Part shown: positions 8,083-17,861 of the stretch, piece after piece | Layout of the letters: the number at the start of each line of letters is the position of its first letter | Position numbering within the stretch: the stretch's first letter is position 1 | From: a virus | Length of the DNA stretch: 41,698 nucleotides | Virus record (IMG/VR): IMGVR_UViG_3300033571_005405 | Location: 1 to 41,698 of that record | Direction: 5' to 3' (one strand) | Notes under the pieces: generated by a model | The model's database searches: none | What the model saw: only the letters and a program-made list of their open reading frames with translations | Told to the model about the DNA's origin: nothing | Made by a program: the position numbers and the translations under genes

Positions 8083-8837
8083 GTTTAAAGATAAATAAAG
8101 ATAATATTTTTATGATAAACCCTAAAAATGGGTATTTTGATGATGATAACTCGGATGATTCAATGGCTAATGATTTTACTATTTTTGTTAAAGTAAAAGT
8201 AAATTCAGATGTGTTGACTCAGACGGATTCGTTCATAATAAGTAGAAATGGCGCTCATTCTGGTATATCTGCATTAAAAGATGAATACGAATTTGCAACA
8301 TATATACAATACTCATATTGGTTTTGGGATAATAGTACAAGTTCTCCTAAAATAGGGGTTAAACAAGTACATTATAAAATTGAGGATGTTGATTTAGATG
8401 AATTTATGGAATTAGCTTTAGTGCACAATTCATATAAAAGAAAGATGATATGTTACTATAATGGTAATGTGGTTGGTGAATTAAATTATACAAAAGACGA
8501 GTTACCTGCATTGTATGACAACTCACCATATTGGTTTGGATGTGGTAGTATGTTAACCGAGGGAGCGATACAAGATGGAGAATACGAATACGATTTAGCG
8601 TTTTCTATACGAAAGGCGTTAGATAATAATAAAATTCAAGACATAATTAAAAATTATAAAAAGAAATATTGTGAAACGATATTTGAAGATAATTTAATTT
8701 TTAAAAAAAATTGGGAATTAACTAAAGAATTCACATTCTTTTGTGATTTTGAAAAAATGAATCAATATAAGGTATGGAACTACGCCTTTAATGGAAACTT
8801 TCCACAACTATATGTAAAAAATGTAACACAATACTAA
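8079..8837 (+). CDS. Stand-alone LamG/concanavalin-like protein
   Basis: The 252-residue protein looks like a free version of the jelly-roll modules inserted in the two GT7 enzymes. It has strand-rich segments FTIFVKVKVNSD, FMELALVHNSYKRKMICYYNGNVVGELNY (the usual 'N..G..v.....y.dG..v' turn of LamG folds) and YEYDLAFSIRKALDNNKIQDI. No signal peptide is visible, so it is probably cytoplasmic or carried on the virion. It directly follows the radical SAM gene with a 4-base overlap. The fold assignment rests on pattern similarity only. Confidence 0.5.
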   Translation: MSLKINKDNIFMINPKNGYFDDDNSDDSMANDFTIFVKVKVNSDVLTQTDSFIISRNGAHSGISALKDEYEFATYIQYSYWFWDNSTSSPKIGVKQVHYKIEDVDLDEFMELALVHNSYKRKMICYYNGNVVGELNYTKDELPALYDNSPYWFGCGSMLTEGAIQDGEYEYDLAFSIRKALDNNKIQDIIKNYKKKYCETIFEDNLIFKKNWELTKEFTFFCDFEKMNQYKVWNYAFNGNFPQLYVKNVTQY

Positions 8838-8838
8838 T

Positions 8839-9744
8839 ATGAGAATAGCAATTTGTTTGAGTGGACAAGTTAGAACCGCAGTTGAAAACCATTTAAATAT
8901 AAAAGAGTTTTTAGGTGAGTTGTATAACTATTGTGACTTTTTTATGCATTGTTGGGATGATTGTTCATATAAAACGTATAATACATCAAATGTATGTAAA
9001 TCACCAATAAAAGAAGATGTGAGTAAATTTAATAAAATACGTGAATTGTATTTACCAAAACATATGCACATAGATTCACCTGATAACTCATTTGGATACA
9101 CCATATCAAAAGAATTTGCACTCGAACCATTATGGTACTCATTTCTAAAAAGCGTTCAATACAAAGAACGTTATGAGGTAGAGAACGGATTTGAATATGA
9201 TTATGTTATAAAGCTTAGATATGATATAATCATTAAATTAAAAGACGATATATCTACACTATTTGATGAAATACAAAAAATAGAAAATAATATATTTTAT
9301 ATAAACAATTATCACCAATCACCGGAGCAAACGATAAAAGATAGATTAGCATATGATGTTATCTTTATTTCAAAATCAAAAGAAATGAATATCGCCTCTA
9401 ATTATTTTTGGGAGATGGCAAAAAACTTCGATAATAACGACAATTATATCAATTTGCCTGAATATTTAAAACGAAATAATATACAAACAAGGGCGATTCC
9501 ATTTATAGATAAGTTCTTATTATTGAGAGATGATTATTTAAATAAAATTGATTATACTATACCAGTAAACTCTAAAACGTTTGAAACAATAGATAACTTA
9601 GAAAGTTATTATTTTACATCACCAGAAGTTTCTCCAATAAGTAAATCATTTATTAAAGATTTTACTATGGAATTAAACAATAAAGGAATTTACTTAGATA
9701 GTACTATTAAATACTATTTGGAAGATTTAAAAAAACAATTATGA
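8839..9744 (+). CDS. SGQ-family glycosyltransferase-like protein, copy 1
   Basis: First of five paralogues sharing an N-terminal (A/V)C(L/F)SGQ(V/I/P/L)RT motif; here it is MRIAICLSGQVRT. The shared landmarks continue with an F-H-x-W-D site (FFMHCWDD), an Arg-x-Asp site (VIKLRYDIII) and D(V/I)xFxSKS (YDVIFISKSKEM). The opening beta-strand and later R-x-D motif fit a GT-A-like nucleotide-sugar enzyme, but no reaction is established to my knowledge. It is closest to copy 4 at 17906: both have GELYN.CDFFMH, PLWYSF.KSV, and a C-terminal YYLEDL. The ATG follows the previous stop by one base. Confidence 0.6.
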   Translation: MRIAICLSGQVRTAVENHLNIKEFLGELYNYCDFFMHCWDDCSYKTYNTSNVCKSPIKEDVSKFNKIRELYLPKHMHIDSPDNSFGYTISKEFALEPLWYSFLKSVQYKERYEVENGFEYDYVIKLRYDIIIKLKDDISTLFDEIQKIENNIFYINNYHQSPEQTIKDRLAYDVIFISKSKEMNIASNYFWEMAKNFDNNDNYINLPEYLKRNNIQTRAIPFIDKFLLLRDDYLNKIDYTIPVNSKTFETIDNLESYYFTSPEVSPISKSFIKDFTMELNNKGIYLDSTIKYYLEDLKKQL

Positions 9745-10529
9745 AAATAGCAGTTTGTTTAAGTGGACAACCTAGAACTTGGAAACAATGTTTTGAAAGT
9801 TGGAATTTACTATTTGATACTTTAAAGAAAAATAAAGACTTAGAAGGGAAAGATGTTGAGGTAGATTATTTTATTCATACATGGGATTTTAATAGTAAAC
9901 CATATTCCGTGTGGACTAGAGAACGATATGGTATGGAAGGATTTATAGCACCACCGGCAACCCATCAAAGTTCCGAAGAGATTTCCGATTATATTAACAC
10001 AATTAAACCAATTCAATTTTTAATTGAAAGTGAGGCTAAAAGTTTATCTCTTAAAGATGAATTAGATAGGAGAACCCAATTTAGATTAGAAACAACAAAA
10101 TGGTGCCCATTAAGCTGGTCCGCTAGTCAATTATATGGAATTATGGTGGCGGGTTACCTTAAAAAACAATATGAATTAGATAATGGATTTAGGTATGATA
10201 TGTGTGTTAGATTACGTCCCGATTTACATTTTGATGAATTAAATAGACGTATATTGGGAAAAGAATTTACTATACCTAAACCAAGAACAATTTACTCTTG
10301 CCACGGATTTCAAACCGATGAAATACCATACGACGCAATTGGTGACATATTCTTTTATTCCGACTCTGAAACGTATGACTTAATATCATCCTTATATAAT
10401 TGGTTACCACAATTAGACCCCTTTATATTTAGAGATGATTTTAGAATAGAAGAAATGTTAGTGTATTTTGCAAGAATGTTTCACATCGGTTCATCAAAAG
10501 TAAAAATAGACCCAGAAGTAAAAAGATAA
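9741..10529 (+). CDS. SGQ-family glycosyltransferase-like protein, copy 2
   Basis: This 262-residue copy begins MKIAVCLSGQPRTWKQCF and has YFIHTWDFNS, VRLRPDLHFDEL and IGDIFFYSDSETYDLIS. It pairs with copy 3 directly downstream: both have SGQPRTWK at the start and FFYSDS later, and the nucleotide sequence around the motif is still very similar. This points to a fairly recent tandem duplication. It overlaps copy 1 by 4 bases. The C-terminus is shorter than in the other copies. It is probably a glycosyltransferase; substrate unknown. Confidence 0.6.
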   Translation: MKIAVCLSGQPRTWKQCFESWNLLFDTLKKNKDLEGKDVEVDYFIHTWDFNSKPYSVWTRERYGMEGFIAPPATHQSSEEISDYINTIKPIQFLIESEAKSLSLKDELDRRTQFRLETTKWCPLSWSASQLYGIMVAGYLKKQYELDNGFRYDMCVRLRPDLHFDELNRRILGKEFTIPKPRTIYSCHGFQTDEIPYDAIGDIFFYSDSETYDLISSLYNWLPQLDPFIFRDDFRIEEMLVYFARMFHIGSSKVKIDPEVKR

Positions 10530-10530
10530 T

Positions 10531-11430
10531 ATGACAAAAGTATTTAATATAGCAGTTTGTTTAAGCGGACAACCAAGAACTTGGAAAACCGCTAGTGATA
10601 ATATTCTAAATTATTTCAATCCAAAAATATATGATGAAACAGGTATTAGAGTACATGTAGATTATTTTATTCACACTTGGGACACCAATAGTTATAGAGA
10701 TAAAACACAGCCACGATGGAAAGCCCAAGATTATAAAATAGAAAATATATCCGAAGAAGATGATATAATGTTAACATTTATACCGGCAGCAATGGAGTAC
10801 CATAAGTATGTACCCAACGAACATATACACGCTTGGTCTGGATTGTTTTATAGTTTTATGCGTAGCATTAATTTAAAACGAAAATATGAAATAGAAAACA
10901 ATATTGTATATGATATGGTCGTTAAGAGTAGACTTGATATAAATTTTCCGCAAGAAGGTGTAAACCGATATGGCGCACCCATTTCAAAATTTTATCCGCA
11001 CGTATTAAGACCTTTAACAGCCTATGCGTCTTCTCCAACTCCAACTAGATTTCCAACTGAATTTAATCAAAGTTGTTTTGATGATGTATTTTTTTATTCG
11101 GACTCCCCCACAATGGATTTATTATCAAATATATATTTTTGGTATATTGATATAATGGATAAGGGTTTGGCTCAAAAACAAAGAAAAGAATTTGTAGATA
11201 ATCCAGAGTATTATTATGGGCCTGGTACATTATTATATAAATATTTGACTAATTGGAACATTCATCCATATGCAGACCATGCAACACCATACTACGTTGT
11301 TAGAAAGGTTGCACATGACATGGGATTACATAGTATAAATGATTGGAAACAAATACAAGAACTACATTGGGATTGGTATGACAATGGATATGGTAAAAAT
11401 ACTACAAAAAAATATAGTAGAATTATATAA
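10531..11430 (+). CDS. SGQ-family glycosyltransferase-like protein, copy 3
   Basis: This 299-residue tandem paralogue of copy 2 has FNIAVCLSGQPRTWKTA, VDYFIHTWDTNS, VVKSRLDINFPQ and FDDVFFYSDSPTMDLLS. A C-terminal extension of about 50 residues, rich in Trp, His and Tyr (LHWDWYDNGYGKNTTKKY), is absent from copy 2. The gene starts one base after the stop of copy 2 and shares one base with the next gene (TAATG). Function is inferred only at the family level. Confidence 0.6.
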   Translation: MTKVFNIAVCLSGQPRTWKTASDNILNYFNPKIYDETGIRVHVDYFIHTWDTNSYRDKTQPRWKAQDYKIENISEEDDIMLTFIPAAMEYHKYVPNEHIHAWSGLFYSFMRSINLKRKYEIENNIVYDMVVKSRLDINFPQEGVNRYGAPISKFYPHVLRPLTAYASSPTPTRFPTEFNQSCFDDVFFYSDSPTMDLLSNIYFWYIDIMDKGLAQKQRKEFVDNPEYYYGPGTLLYKYLTNWNIHPYADHATPYYVVRKVAHDMGLHSINDWKQIQELHWDWYDNGYGKNTTKKYSRII

Positions 11431-12683
11431 TGGGTAAAGTTTTAATTATTGCAAATAGTTTGATAGATGGTATGATGTTATCATACTTTATGCCATATCT
11501 CGTTGAGAGAGGAGTTGCTGAGATAAATCCAAATGATACCCCGCAAATCCCAATATCACGTTGGTATGAAGAAGAAATGCAAACATTAGAAAATATTGAT
11601 AAGTTTTATAAATTTAAATTTGAAGATACTGATATTGATTTTAAGTTTGTAACACATCAATATACAAATATAGATGGGTACATAAATTTTGCAAAACAAC
11701 AACGAGAGCAAAATGGATATGATAAAGTATTTTTATTTACCCGAAAATTGTTCATAGAAGGAATTCAAAATGATGAATTTACCAAAATAGATAAAACTAT
11801 TTTAGAAGTAATTTATTTAAATGTAAGTGAGGCTATTCACACAAAAAATAATACACTAAGAGAGTTTCTAAAAGATAAGAAAGTAATATCGTGCAGCAAT
11901 GTAAGTTATACAGATACTAATTTCTATTACGAGCCATTTTTAAATTTAATATACTCATACTACCAATACGGATTTGATTTTTATCCATATAAACAATTAG
12001 ATGTTAAAAAGCAAAATTTAATTGGAATGTATTTAAAAAAGAATTACAAAGTTTTGAGAGATAGAATGTATGATGATATCAAATCCGAATTTATAAATAA
12101 AGAGATAGATACCAAATTATTGGAAATATATAAAGAATATCCTCGACCCGATTTTTTTACAAAATTTAATTGCTTACACAACCCTACTTGGGACTCAGCG
12201 TGTCACATCACATCGTATTTGGATTATTTAACATCTGTTTGTGCATTTGCATTCGAAACTACCAATTTTGAAGAGTTCATATTTCCATATCAAAGTATCA
12301 ATAGACAATATATTACGGAAAAAACATTAAAAGCTATATTGTATTCTAAAATGGATATACCATTCATTATAGATATGAATCCAATAAATTTTATAGAGTT
12401 ACATGAAATGGGATTTTGGTTTTTAAACTCAGAATTCTTTGATTTTTCTAAAACAAAGTTTATGGATGAACTTTCTTCTAATATGAAAAATTCTATATTT
12501 AAAAGTATAGAGTATATTTTAGAATTATATAAAATTAATGAGTACAATTTAGACAAAACTCATTTAGAATTAAAGATGATGTATGGTGATAAAATGCAAT
12601 CTAACTATAATTTATTCATGGGTTATCTAAATAAACCATATAATTGTGAAAAATTAATAAAATTTATATTAAAAGATGAATAA
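11430..12683 (+). CDS. GT-B/GT10-like glycosyltransferase relative, 417 aa
   Basis: The N-terminus VLIIANSLIDGMMLSYF resembles a GT-B first strand. Near residue 290 the protein has YITEKTLKAILYSKMDIPFII followed by LHEMGFWFLN. This corresponds to the (S/Y)xTEKxxK region of fucosyltransferase-like (GT10) C-terminal domains and to SLTEKVFKPI in the gene at 16410. Much of the rest is divergent and helix-rich (DVKKQNLIGMYLKKNYKVL). It could be an active glycosyltransferase or a degenerate relative. It shares one base with the upstream gene and overlaps the first SGNH gene by 8 bases. Confidence 0.5.
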   Translation: MGKVLIIANSLIDGMMLSYFMPYLVERGVAEINPNDTPQIPISRWYEEEMQTLENIDKFYKFKFEDTDIDFKFVTHQYTNIDGYINFAKQQREQNGYDKVFLFTRKLFIEGIQNDEFTKIDKTILEVIYLNVSEAIHTKNNTLREFLKDKKVISCSNVSYTDTNFYYEPFLNLIYSYYQYGFDFYPYKQLDVKKQNLIGMYLKKNYKVLRDRMYDDIKSEFINKEIDTKLLEIYKEYPRPDFFTKFNCLHNPTWDSACHITSYLDYLTSVCAFAFETTNFEEFIFPYQSINRQYITEKTLKAILYSKMDIPFIIDMNPINFIELHEMGFWFLNSEFFDFSKTKFMDELSSNMKNSIFKSIEYILELYKINEYNLDKTHLELKMMYGDKMQSNYNLFMGYLNKPYNCEKLIKFILKDE

Positions 12684-13308
12684 ACTATTCGTATTTGGAT
12701 GTTCCTTTACAAAGGGTAGTGGTTGTTTAGAAGGTGAACCATATACATTAAAATATAAAAAATCTGATAAAGATTTAATCTGGCCAGAAATACTTGCAGA
12801 AGAATTAAATTTAAAATTATATAATTTTGGAGAGCCTGGTAAATCAAATGGTAGAATAATTGATAGTGTAATAGAAAATTTCGAATTAATACAAAAAGAT
12901 GATTTTGTAATAATTCAAAAAACATTTCCATATAGATTTGAAGCAGCCACTAGGCAACCAAAAAGTTTACAACATACGCTATTTACGGTAACACCACATA
13001 CATATGACTTACTATTATATGAGGGATATTCTAAGGAAGAAGCTAATGCGTTGTGTATGGTTTCCGTAATAAACGATAATATTGCATTCTCTAAAAAGAC
13101 AGAAGGATTATTTAATTTTATAAAAAAATCAATTCTAAATAAAGGAGTACGTATGTGTATGATTTGGGATTGGATGGACTACGAAGATAAGTATCAAATC
13201 ATACAACAGGCGGATAAAACGATAAACGACGCCCATTGGTCTTACGAAGGACATAGAATGTTTGCAGAAGAAATAATAAATAATATAAAATATAAAAAAA
13301 TAGTATGA
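12676..13308 (+). CDS. SGNH/GDSL hydrolase-like protein, copy 1
   Basis: The 210-residue protein starts MNKLFVFGCSFTKGSG, with the block I nucleophile as Ser10. It has a block II-like LYNFGEPGKSNGRI and a C-terminal DAHWSYEGHRMFAEEI carrying the Asp/His pair of block V. The usual block III GxND is not present; instead it has VIIQKTFPYRFEA. SGNH enzymes are esterases or acyltransferases, and in a glycan island may add or remove O-acetyl groups. No signal peptide is seen. The first 20 codons are nearly identical in DNA to the next gene, showing recent tandem duplication. Confidence 0.7.
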   Translation: MNKLFVFGCSFTKGSGCLEGEPYTLKYKKSDKDLIWPEILAEELNLKLYNFGEPGKSNGRIIDSVIENFELIQKDDFVIIQKTFPYRFEAATRQPKSLQHTLFTVTPHTYDLLLYEGYSKEEANALCMVSVINDNIAFSKKTEGLFNFIKKSILNKGVRMCMIWDWMDYEDKYQIIQQADKTINDAHWSYEGHRMFAEEIINNIKYKKIV

Positions 13309-13976
13309 ACAAACTATTCGTATTTGGATGCTCATTTACATATGGAAATGGGTGTTTACCCAATGAACAATATCCACTAAACTACAAAAAATCAAAAGAA
13401 GATTTAATATGGCCGGAAATTGTAGCTAATGAAATAGGATATAAATTGCGTAACCACGGAATGGGTGCGATATCTAACGATGTTATATTTGATAATATAA
13501 TGGAAATATTTGACATGGTTTCGGAAGGAGACATTGTCATTCTTCAAAAAACATTCACACATAGATTTGATATAGCTCCAAGGCGTAAAAAAGATCAACC
13601 ATATCTTAGAAAATTTTTAACAATAACACCTCAGTCAGAGGAAACATTAAAATATGAAGAATACGATACTTCAGAAATAGATAGTATATTATATAATACT
13701 TGGTTAATGGATAATGAATTAAATGATATGAGAGTTGATAATAGATTTAATTTTTTTAAAAAACTATTTTTACTAAAAGGTGTGAAAAAATGTATATATT
13801 GGGATGTACTCAACCATATGGACAAAAATATATATGAAAGAATTCAAGAACATAGTAATGGTGAAATTATTGATGCACACTGGTCATATAATGGTCATCG
13901 GGAGTTTTCTAAAGTAATACTTAATAAATTATATCAAGAGCCATTAGAAACGGCATTTAAAGCAAAAATAATATAA
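13305..13976 (+). CDS. SGNH/GDSL hydrolase-like protein, copy 2
   Basis: This 223-residue tandem copy of the previous gene has MNKLFVFGCSFTYGNG (Ser10), LRNHGMGAISNDVI as block II, and DAHWSYNGHREFSKVI at the C-terminus. Block III is again replaced, here by VILQKTFTHRFDI. The 5' end shares a run of about 20 identical bases with copy 1, while the rest has diverged, mainly in the middle where substrate loops lie. It overlaps copy 1 by 4 bases and shares one base with copy 3. Confidence 0.7.
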   Translation: MNKLFVFGCSFTYGNGCLPNEQYPLNYKKSKEDLIWPEIVANEIGYKLRNHGMGAISNDVIFDNIMEIFDMVSEGDIVILQKTFTHRFDIAPRRKKDQPYLRKFLTITPQSEETLKYEEYDTSEIDSILYNTWLMDNELNDMRVDNRFNFFKKLFLLKGVKKCIYWDVLNHMDKNIYERIQEHSNGEIIDAHWSYNGHREFSKVILNKLYQEPLETAFKAKII

Positions 13977-14851
13977 TGGAAAAAAAATTAAAAATTATTT
14001 GTGATGGTGATAGTTGGGTATTTGGTTCTGAAATAGCTGACCCGGAAATTAGTAAAAGATACGATGGAACGGTCCATCCTGGTAAATACGATTGGATGGA
14101 AGAAAATGATGAGTTTAGAGTACCGAAAATATTTACAACTCATTTAGCCAAAATAATGGATGCGGAGGTTACTAACTTAGCTTGGCCTGCAGATGATAAT
14201 GGTACGATTGTAAATAGGACTATAACCTATATAAGCTCAAATTATTTAGCAAAGGGTATCCCAACCGATAATTTATTTGTAATAGTTGGATGGTCATCTC
14301 CCGAAAGAAATCATTTTTGGTATAAGGATGATAAGATAGATACCAAATTCAGATTATGGCCACAAGTGCAACATTTTGATGCACCACAACAAAAAGAATT
14401 TTGGGATTTTTATGTAACTTATTTATGGAATCCTGAAGAATATTTACCTAGATATGTAATGAACGTATTACAACTACAAAACTTTTGTAACGCACATAAT
14501 ATAAAATGGATGTGTTATAACTCATTCTACCAAACGCCTGGAAGAAATCCACAAGATTGGAATGATTTAGATGTTAGAAATGAATTACTTCCATTAAATT
14601 TACATGGTTCGCCATATCAAATATCTACTACTAAAGGTAGGAATATGTATCAAAACGAATATGTTTCAGCTTGGGATACAATAGACCCTATTAGGTTTTA
14701 TAAAAAGGACCAACCTGATAACACATTTAAAAGAGTTATGGAAAAGGCAAATGTGGAACCTGTTTATTATGGATGGCATCCTTCTCCTGAATCACACAAG
14801 GTATGGGCAGAGGAACTTAAAAATTACATAGAAACAAATAATCTACTATAA
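13976..14851 (+). CDS. SGNH/GDSL hydrolase-like protein, copy 3
   Basis: This 291-residue member starts LKIICDGDSWVFGSEI, with Ser13 in a proper GDSW context. It has a block II-like VTNLAWPADDNGTIV, a VIVGWSSPERNHFWY stretch replacing block III, and YYGWHPSPESHKVWAEEL at the end, where His and Pro match the block V 'HP' signature. The central region (QTPGRNPQDWNDLDVRNE) is Trp/Asn-rich and differs from copies 1 and 2. It may be the most canonical of the set. It shares the ATG/TAA base with its neighbours at both ends. Confidence 0.7.
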   Translation: MEKKLKIICDGDSWVFGSEIADPEISKRYDGTVHPGKYDWMEENDEFRVPKIFTTHLAKIMDAEVTNLAWPADDNGTIVNRTITYISSNYLAKGIPTDNLFVIVGWSSPERNHFWYKDDKIDTKFRLWPQVQHFDAPQQKEFWDFYVTYLWNPEEYLPRYVMNVLQLQNFCNAHNIKWMCYNSFYQTPGRNPQDWNDLDVRNELLPLNLHGSPYQISTTKGRNMYQNEYVSAWDTIDPIRFYKKDQPDNTFKRVMEKANVEPVYYGWHPSPESHKVWAEELKNYIETNNLL

Positions 14852-15639
14852 TGGGTAAAATAGTTGTATGTGGCGATTCATTTAGTATTGGAATTGGATG
14901 TCACGATTTAAAAAATGAACCATATGGTGCGTTATTGGCAAAAGAATTGGATAAAGAGGTTGTAAACTACTCAAAGGGTTCAAGTACAAATCTATCCATT
15001 TTATTACAAGTAAAATATGTAATTGAAAAAAACCCCGATATAGACTTAATATGTATCGGAGTAACATCGTATAATAGAGTTGATTGGTTTCCAGAAAACA
15101 TAACTCCCGTACATAATCATTTACATTTATCAAATGTAAATTATCACCAATATCCACCATATGGAAAAGATACTTATCCATATCTTTTGGAAAATCCTAT
15201 GAAAGATGACCCTCAATATAATGGGCAGATGCTCACCGAAAATTATTATGGTGTAGTTGATTATGTTGATAACGTGCTAACACAAAAAAGAGGGGCTGGT
15301 GATTATTTTCTTAAATTTAAAAAAGAAAGACCAGAACGAATGAAGTTACTTAGAAATTTCTACGCGGAAATATTTGATGACCAAATTCAAAGACAATACG
15401 ATATGGGATTAATGGTGATGGCACATAATTTATTAAAAAATAAAGGAATAAATCATTTAATATTAACATCTGATGCGGAGTTTACTACATACATCTCAAA
15501 AGAAAATTTAGTAAATGTAGATTGGTATGTATTATCCGAACAATATCCCGATGATTTAAATACACTACATACATCAGCGGAAGGACAAAAAGTTGCGTAT
15601 AAAAATGTATTAAGAAAAATTAAAAACAATGGGTGGTAA
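14851..15639 (+). CDS. SGNH/GDSL hydrolase-like protein, copy 4
   Basis: The 262-residue protein has MGKIVVCGDSFSIGIG (Ser10) and VVNYSKGSSTNLSIL as block II. In place of block III is ICIGVTSYNRVDWF, where an Asn is present. The C-terminus DDLNTLHTSAEGQKVAYKNV supplies the Asp/His pair. A central acidic and Pro-rich segment (ENPMKDDPQYNG) is an insertion relative to copies 1-3. It overlaps the next gene by 11 bases. It is probably cytoplasmic; acyl esterase or transferase activity is inferred. Confidence 0.68.
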   Translation: MGKIVVCGDSFSIGIGCHDLKNEPYGALLAKELDKEVVNYSKGSSTNLSILLQVKYVIEKNPDIDLICIGVTSYNRVDWFPENITPVHNHLHLSNVNYHQYPPYGKDTYPYLLENPMKDDPQYNGQMLTENYYGVVDYVDNVLTQKRGAGDYFLKFKKERPERMKLLRNFYAEIFDDQIQRQYDMGLMVMAHNLLKNKGINHLILTSDAEFTTYISKENLVNVDWYVLSEQYPDDLNTLHTSAEGQKVAYKNVLRKIKNNGW

Positions 15640-16408
15640 TAAAGGTAGATTTTTTGCTTTTGGATGCAGTTATACTGGATACAATTATGCTACGTGGGCG
15701 GATTTAATAGGTGCAAACTTCGATGAATATTACAATTTTGGTAAAGGTGGGAGTTGTAATACTTACATATTAAATAAATTTGTGGAAGTAGATAATTTAT
15801 TAAATATAAACAGTGAAGATTACGTCGCTGTATTATTTACAGGTATGAATCGTTTTTCATATTTTCATAATGATGGATGGGTTTGTAATGGAAACGTTTA
15901 TCATCCCGGAATTGATGAAGGATTTGTAAAAAATATGTGGAGTAGTGATTGGGGAATATATAATAGTTGGATTTCTATTACTACTATTAAAACTATATTA
16001 GAACAAAAAAATGTTAAAAATAAGTTATTTAGTAGTATGGAAAACTATACATCATTAGATGGGATACTATCTGATAGAACGGAGTACATAAATAAATTAT
16101 ACAATGATTTTTCAACAAAATTGACAAATTCCACTTCATTTGATAGTTGGAGAGAAAATAAATTTACAGACACAAACAATGTACCTATTAAATATAAAAA
16201 TGGGTTTGAGGATTCGCATCCTAAACAATTAATACATTATAATTTTGTGAAAGAATATTTTTCAGAATTTGATACAGAATATACAAAACAAAGATATGAA
16301 TTAGCTGAGAATATTTTTGATTTTTCATCTTTTGAAAATCAGGCAAAATCTTTTTTTAATCATATAAAAGCCCCATTTGATAAATCTATAAACTTAGAAC
16401 TATTATAA
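15629..16408 (+). CDS. SGNH/GDSL hydrolase-like protein, copy 5
   Basis: The 259-residue protein starts GRFFAFGCSYTGYNYATW (Ser14). It has FGKGGSCNTYIL as block II and AVLFTGMNRFSYFHND at the block III position, with an Asn like copy 4. The C-terminal block V candidate is FEDSHPKQLIHYNFV, with Asp, Ser, His and Pro in canonical order, followed by an ~50-residue helical tail. The YATWADLIG segment after the nucleophile matches the 'WPEIL' site of copies 1 and 2. It overlaps copy 4 by 11 bases. Confidence 0.66.
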   Translation: MGGNKGRFFAFGCSYTGYNYATWADLIGANFDEYYNFGKGGSCNTYILNKFVEVDNLLNINSEDYVAVLFTGMNRFSYFHNDGWVCNGNVYHPGIDEGFVKNMWSSDWGIYNSWISITTIKTILEQKNVKNKLFSSMENYTSLDGILSDRTEYINKLYNDFSTKLTNSTSFDSWRENKFTDTNNVPIKYKNGFEDSHPKQLIHYNFVKEYFSEFDTEYTKQRYELAENIFDFSSFENQAKSFFNHIKAPFDKSINLELL

Positions 16409-16409
16409 T

Positions 16410-17831
16410 ATGAAACATAGAATTAATTTTGTATTTGATTATGTGTTTCCAACATTTATACTGCCAAATGCAACGATGACCGAATTGGGAATCATAAACT
16501 ATATGGCATCAATGCACTCATTGAAAGCTCAAAATGCTACGGCATTTGAACAATATATTTCTTTAGGTGAAATGTTTGATAATCAATTGGGAAGTATGCC
16601 AAATTCAGGAACCGGATATTTTTATCAGGCGCAAGTATATGGTAGTGTATTAGATTATACTGAAAACGCATTATATTTTACTCAAAGAAACGCAAATGGG
16701 TTTATTTATCCTATAAAACCAAATGCAGTTTTAGGAGAATTTATAGGGATAAACCCAGGACATTCTAAAAAAATGCAAGGAGAACATTTTTGGAAATTTA
16801 TTTCTAAAAAAGCAATGGAATCTATTTTACATGGAAAATGCAAAATTTTTATAGATTATTCAATGGAGCCGTTTGTAGATAAATCTACTTATATGGATAT
16901 ACATACTTCTTTAAATGGTAGTGGTATACCCAATGGCAGTATTATAATGGGAGTAAATAGTTTCAATGCAAGGGAACTATATGAAAGTTATTTTCCACAA
17001 AATGAACAAAAATTGTCAGTTAGAAATTTACCATTTTGTTTAGACCATAGTTCTTGGTATTATAAAGATTGTATAGAAAACAATTTAAAAGTTTGTATGA
17101 ATGAAACCGATTTTTATAATACAAAAGGAGTAATTCGTGATAACCACTTTTTAATGAAAATTAGATGTACAAGAGAACATAGGTTGGCGGTTTTATATAA
17201 AATCGCGAGTGATGATTTATTAAAATATGGTGATTGGTCATTTTTAACAAAAAGCACTAGATATAATACAGAATCCGCTGAACATGTGATTAATAAATAT
17301 AATTTAAAAAATATACATTTAGATAAGATAAAAAACATATACGATACAGCGCCTCATTTATTAAAAAGTGAAAGAGATTCGGATTATACCAAAGTAAACG
17401 CGTGGACGGATGTTCACTTCAAACCTCATACAGATTCATACTTTGAAATATGCTTCGAGACATATACTAATAAAGAAAATAAATCTTTAACTGAAAAAGT
17501 ATTTAAACCAATAATAAATTTTCAACCATTTTTATTTGTGGCATTTCCTGGGGCGTTACAATTGTTAAAAGAACTCGGATTTAAAACATTTGATGGGTTT
17601 ATAGATGAAAGTTATGATAACGAAACGGATGAGAGTGTAAGAATTAATATGATTAACGATGAAATAAATAGATTATGTAAATTATCGAAAGAAGAAATTC
17701 ATAATTGGTATTGGTCTATGGAAGAAATACTAATACACAATCATAAAACTTTATTAAATTATAACCAAACAAAATTATTTGGTGAAGATTTAATAAAAGA
17801 ATTTAACAATTTTATATACAAATTGGTTTAA
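16410..17831 (+). CDS. GT-B glycosyltransferase with GT10-like donor domain, 473 aa
   Basis: The C-terminal domain has a recognisable GT10 (fucosyltransferase)-like pattern. FLMKIRCTREHRLAVLYKI (about 247-265) matches the 'R.pR.HR..ll..L' region. YFEICFETYTNKENKSLTEKVFKPI (344-368) matches 'E......iTEK', and LLKELGFKTFDGFIDESYDNE follows. This C-terminal cassette is widespread in marine phage proteins. The N-terminal ~200 residues are less clear. A retaining or inverting sugar transfer cannot be decided from sequence. It starts one base after the SGNH copy 5 stop and ends the first long plus-strand run; a hairpin follows. Confidence 0.6.
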   Translation: MKHRINFVFDYVFPTFILPNATMTELGIINYMASMHSLKAQNATAFEQYISLGEMFDNQLGSMPNSGTGYFYQAQVYGSVLDYTENALYFTQRNANGFIYPIKPNAVLGEFIGINPGHSKKMQGEHFWKFISKKAMESILHGKCKIFIDYSMEPFVDKSTYMDIHTSLNGSGIPNGSIIMGVNSFNARELYESYFPQNEQKLSVRNLPFCLDHSSWYYKDCIENNLKVCMNETDFYNTKGVIRDNHFLMKIRCTREHRLAVLYKIASDDLLKYGDWSFLTKSTRYNTESAEHVINKYNLKNIHLDKIKNIYDTAPHLLKSERDSDYTKVNAWTDVHFKPHTDSYFEICFETYTNKENKSLTEKVFKPIINFQPFLFVAFPGALQLLKELGFKTFDGFIDESYDNETDESVRINMINDEINRLCKLSKEEIHNWYWSMEEILIHNHKTLLNYNQTKLFGEDLIKEFNNFIYKLV

Positions 17832-17861
17832 AATAATTACAAAACTATAAAGTTAAACAAG

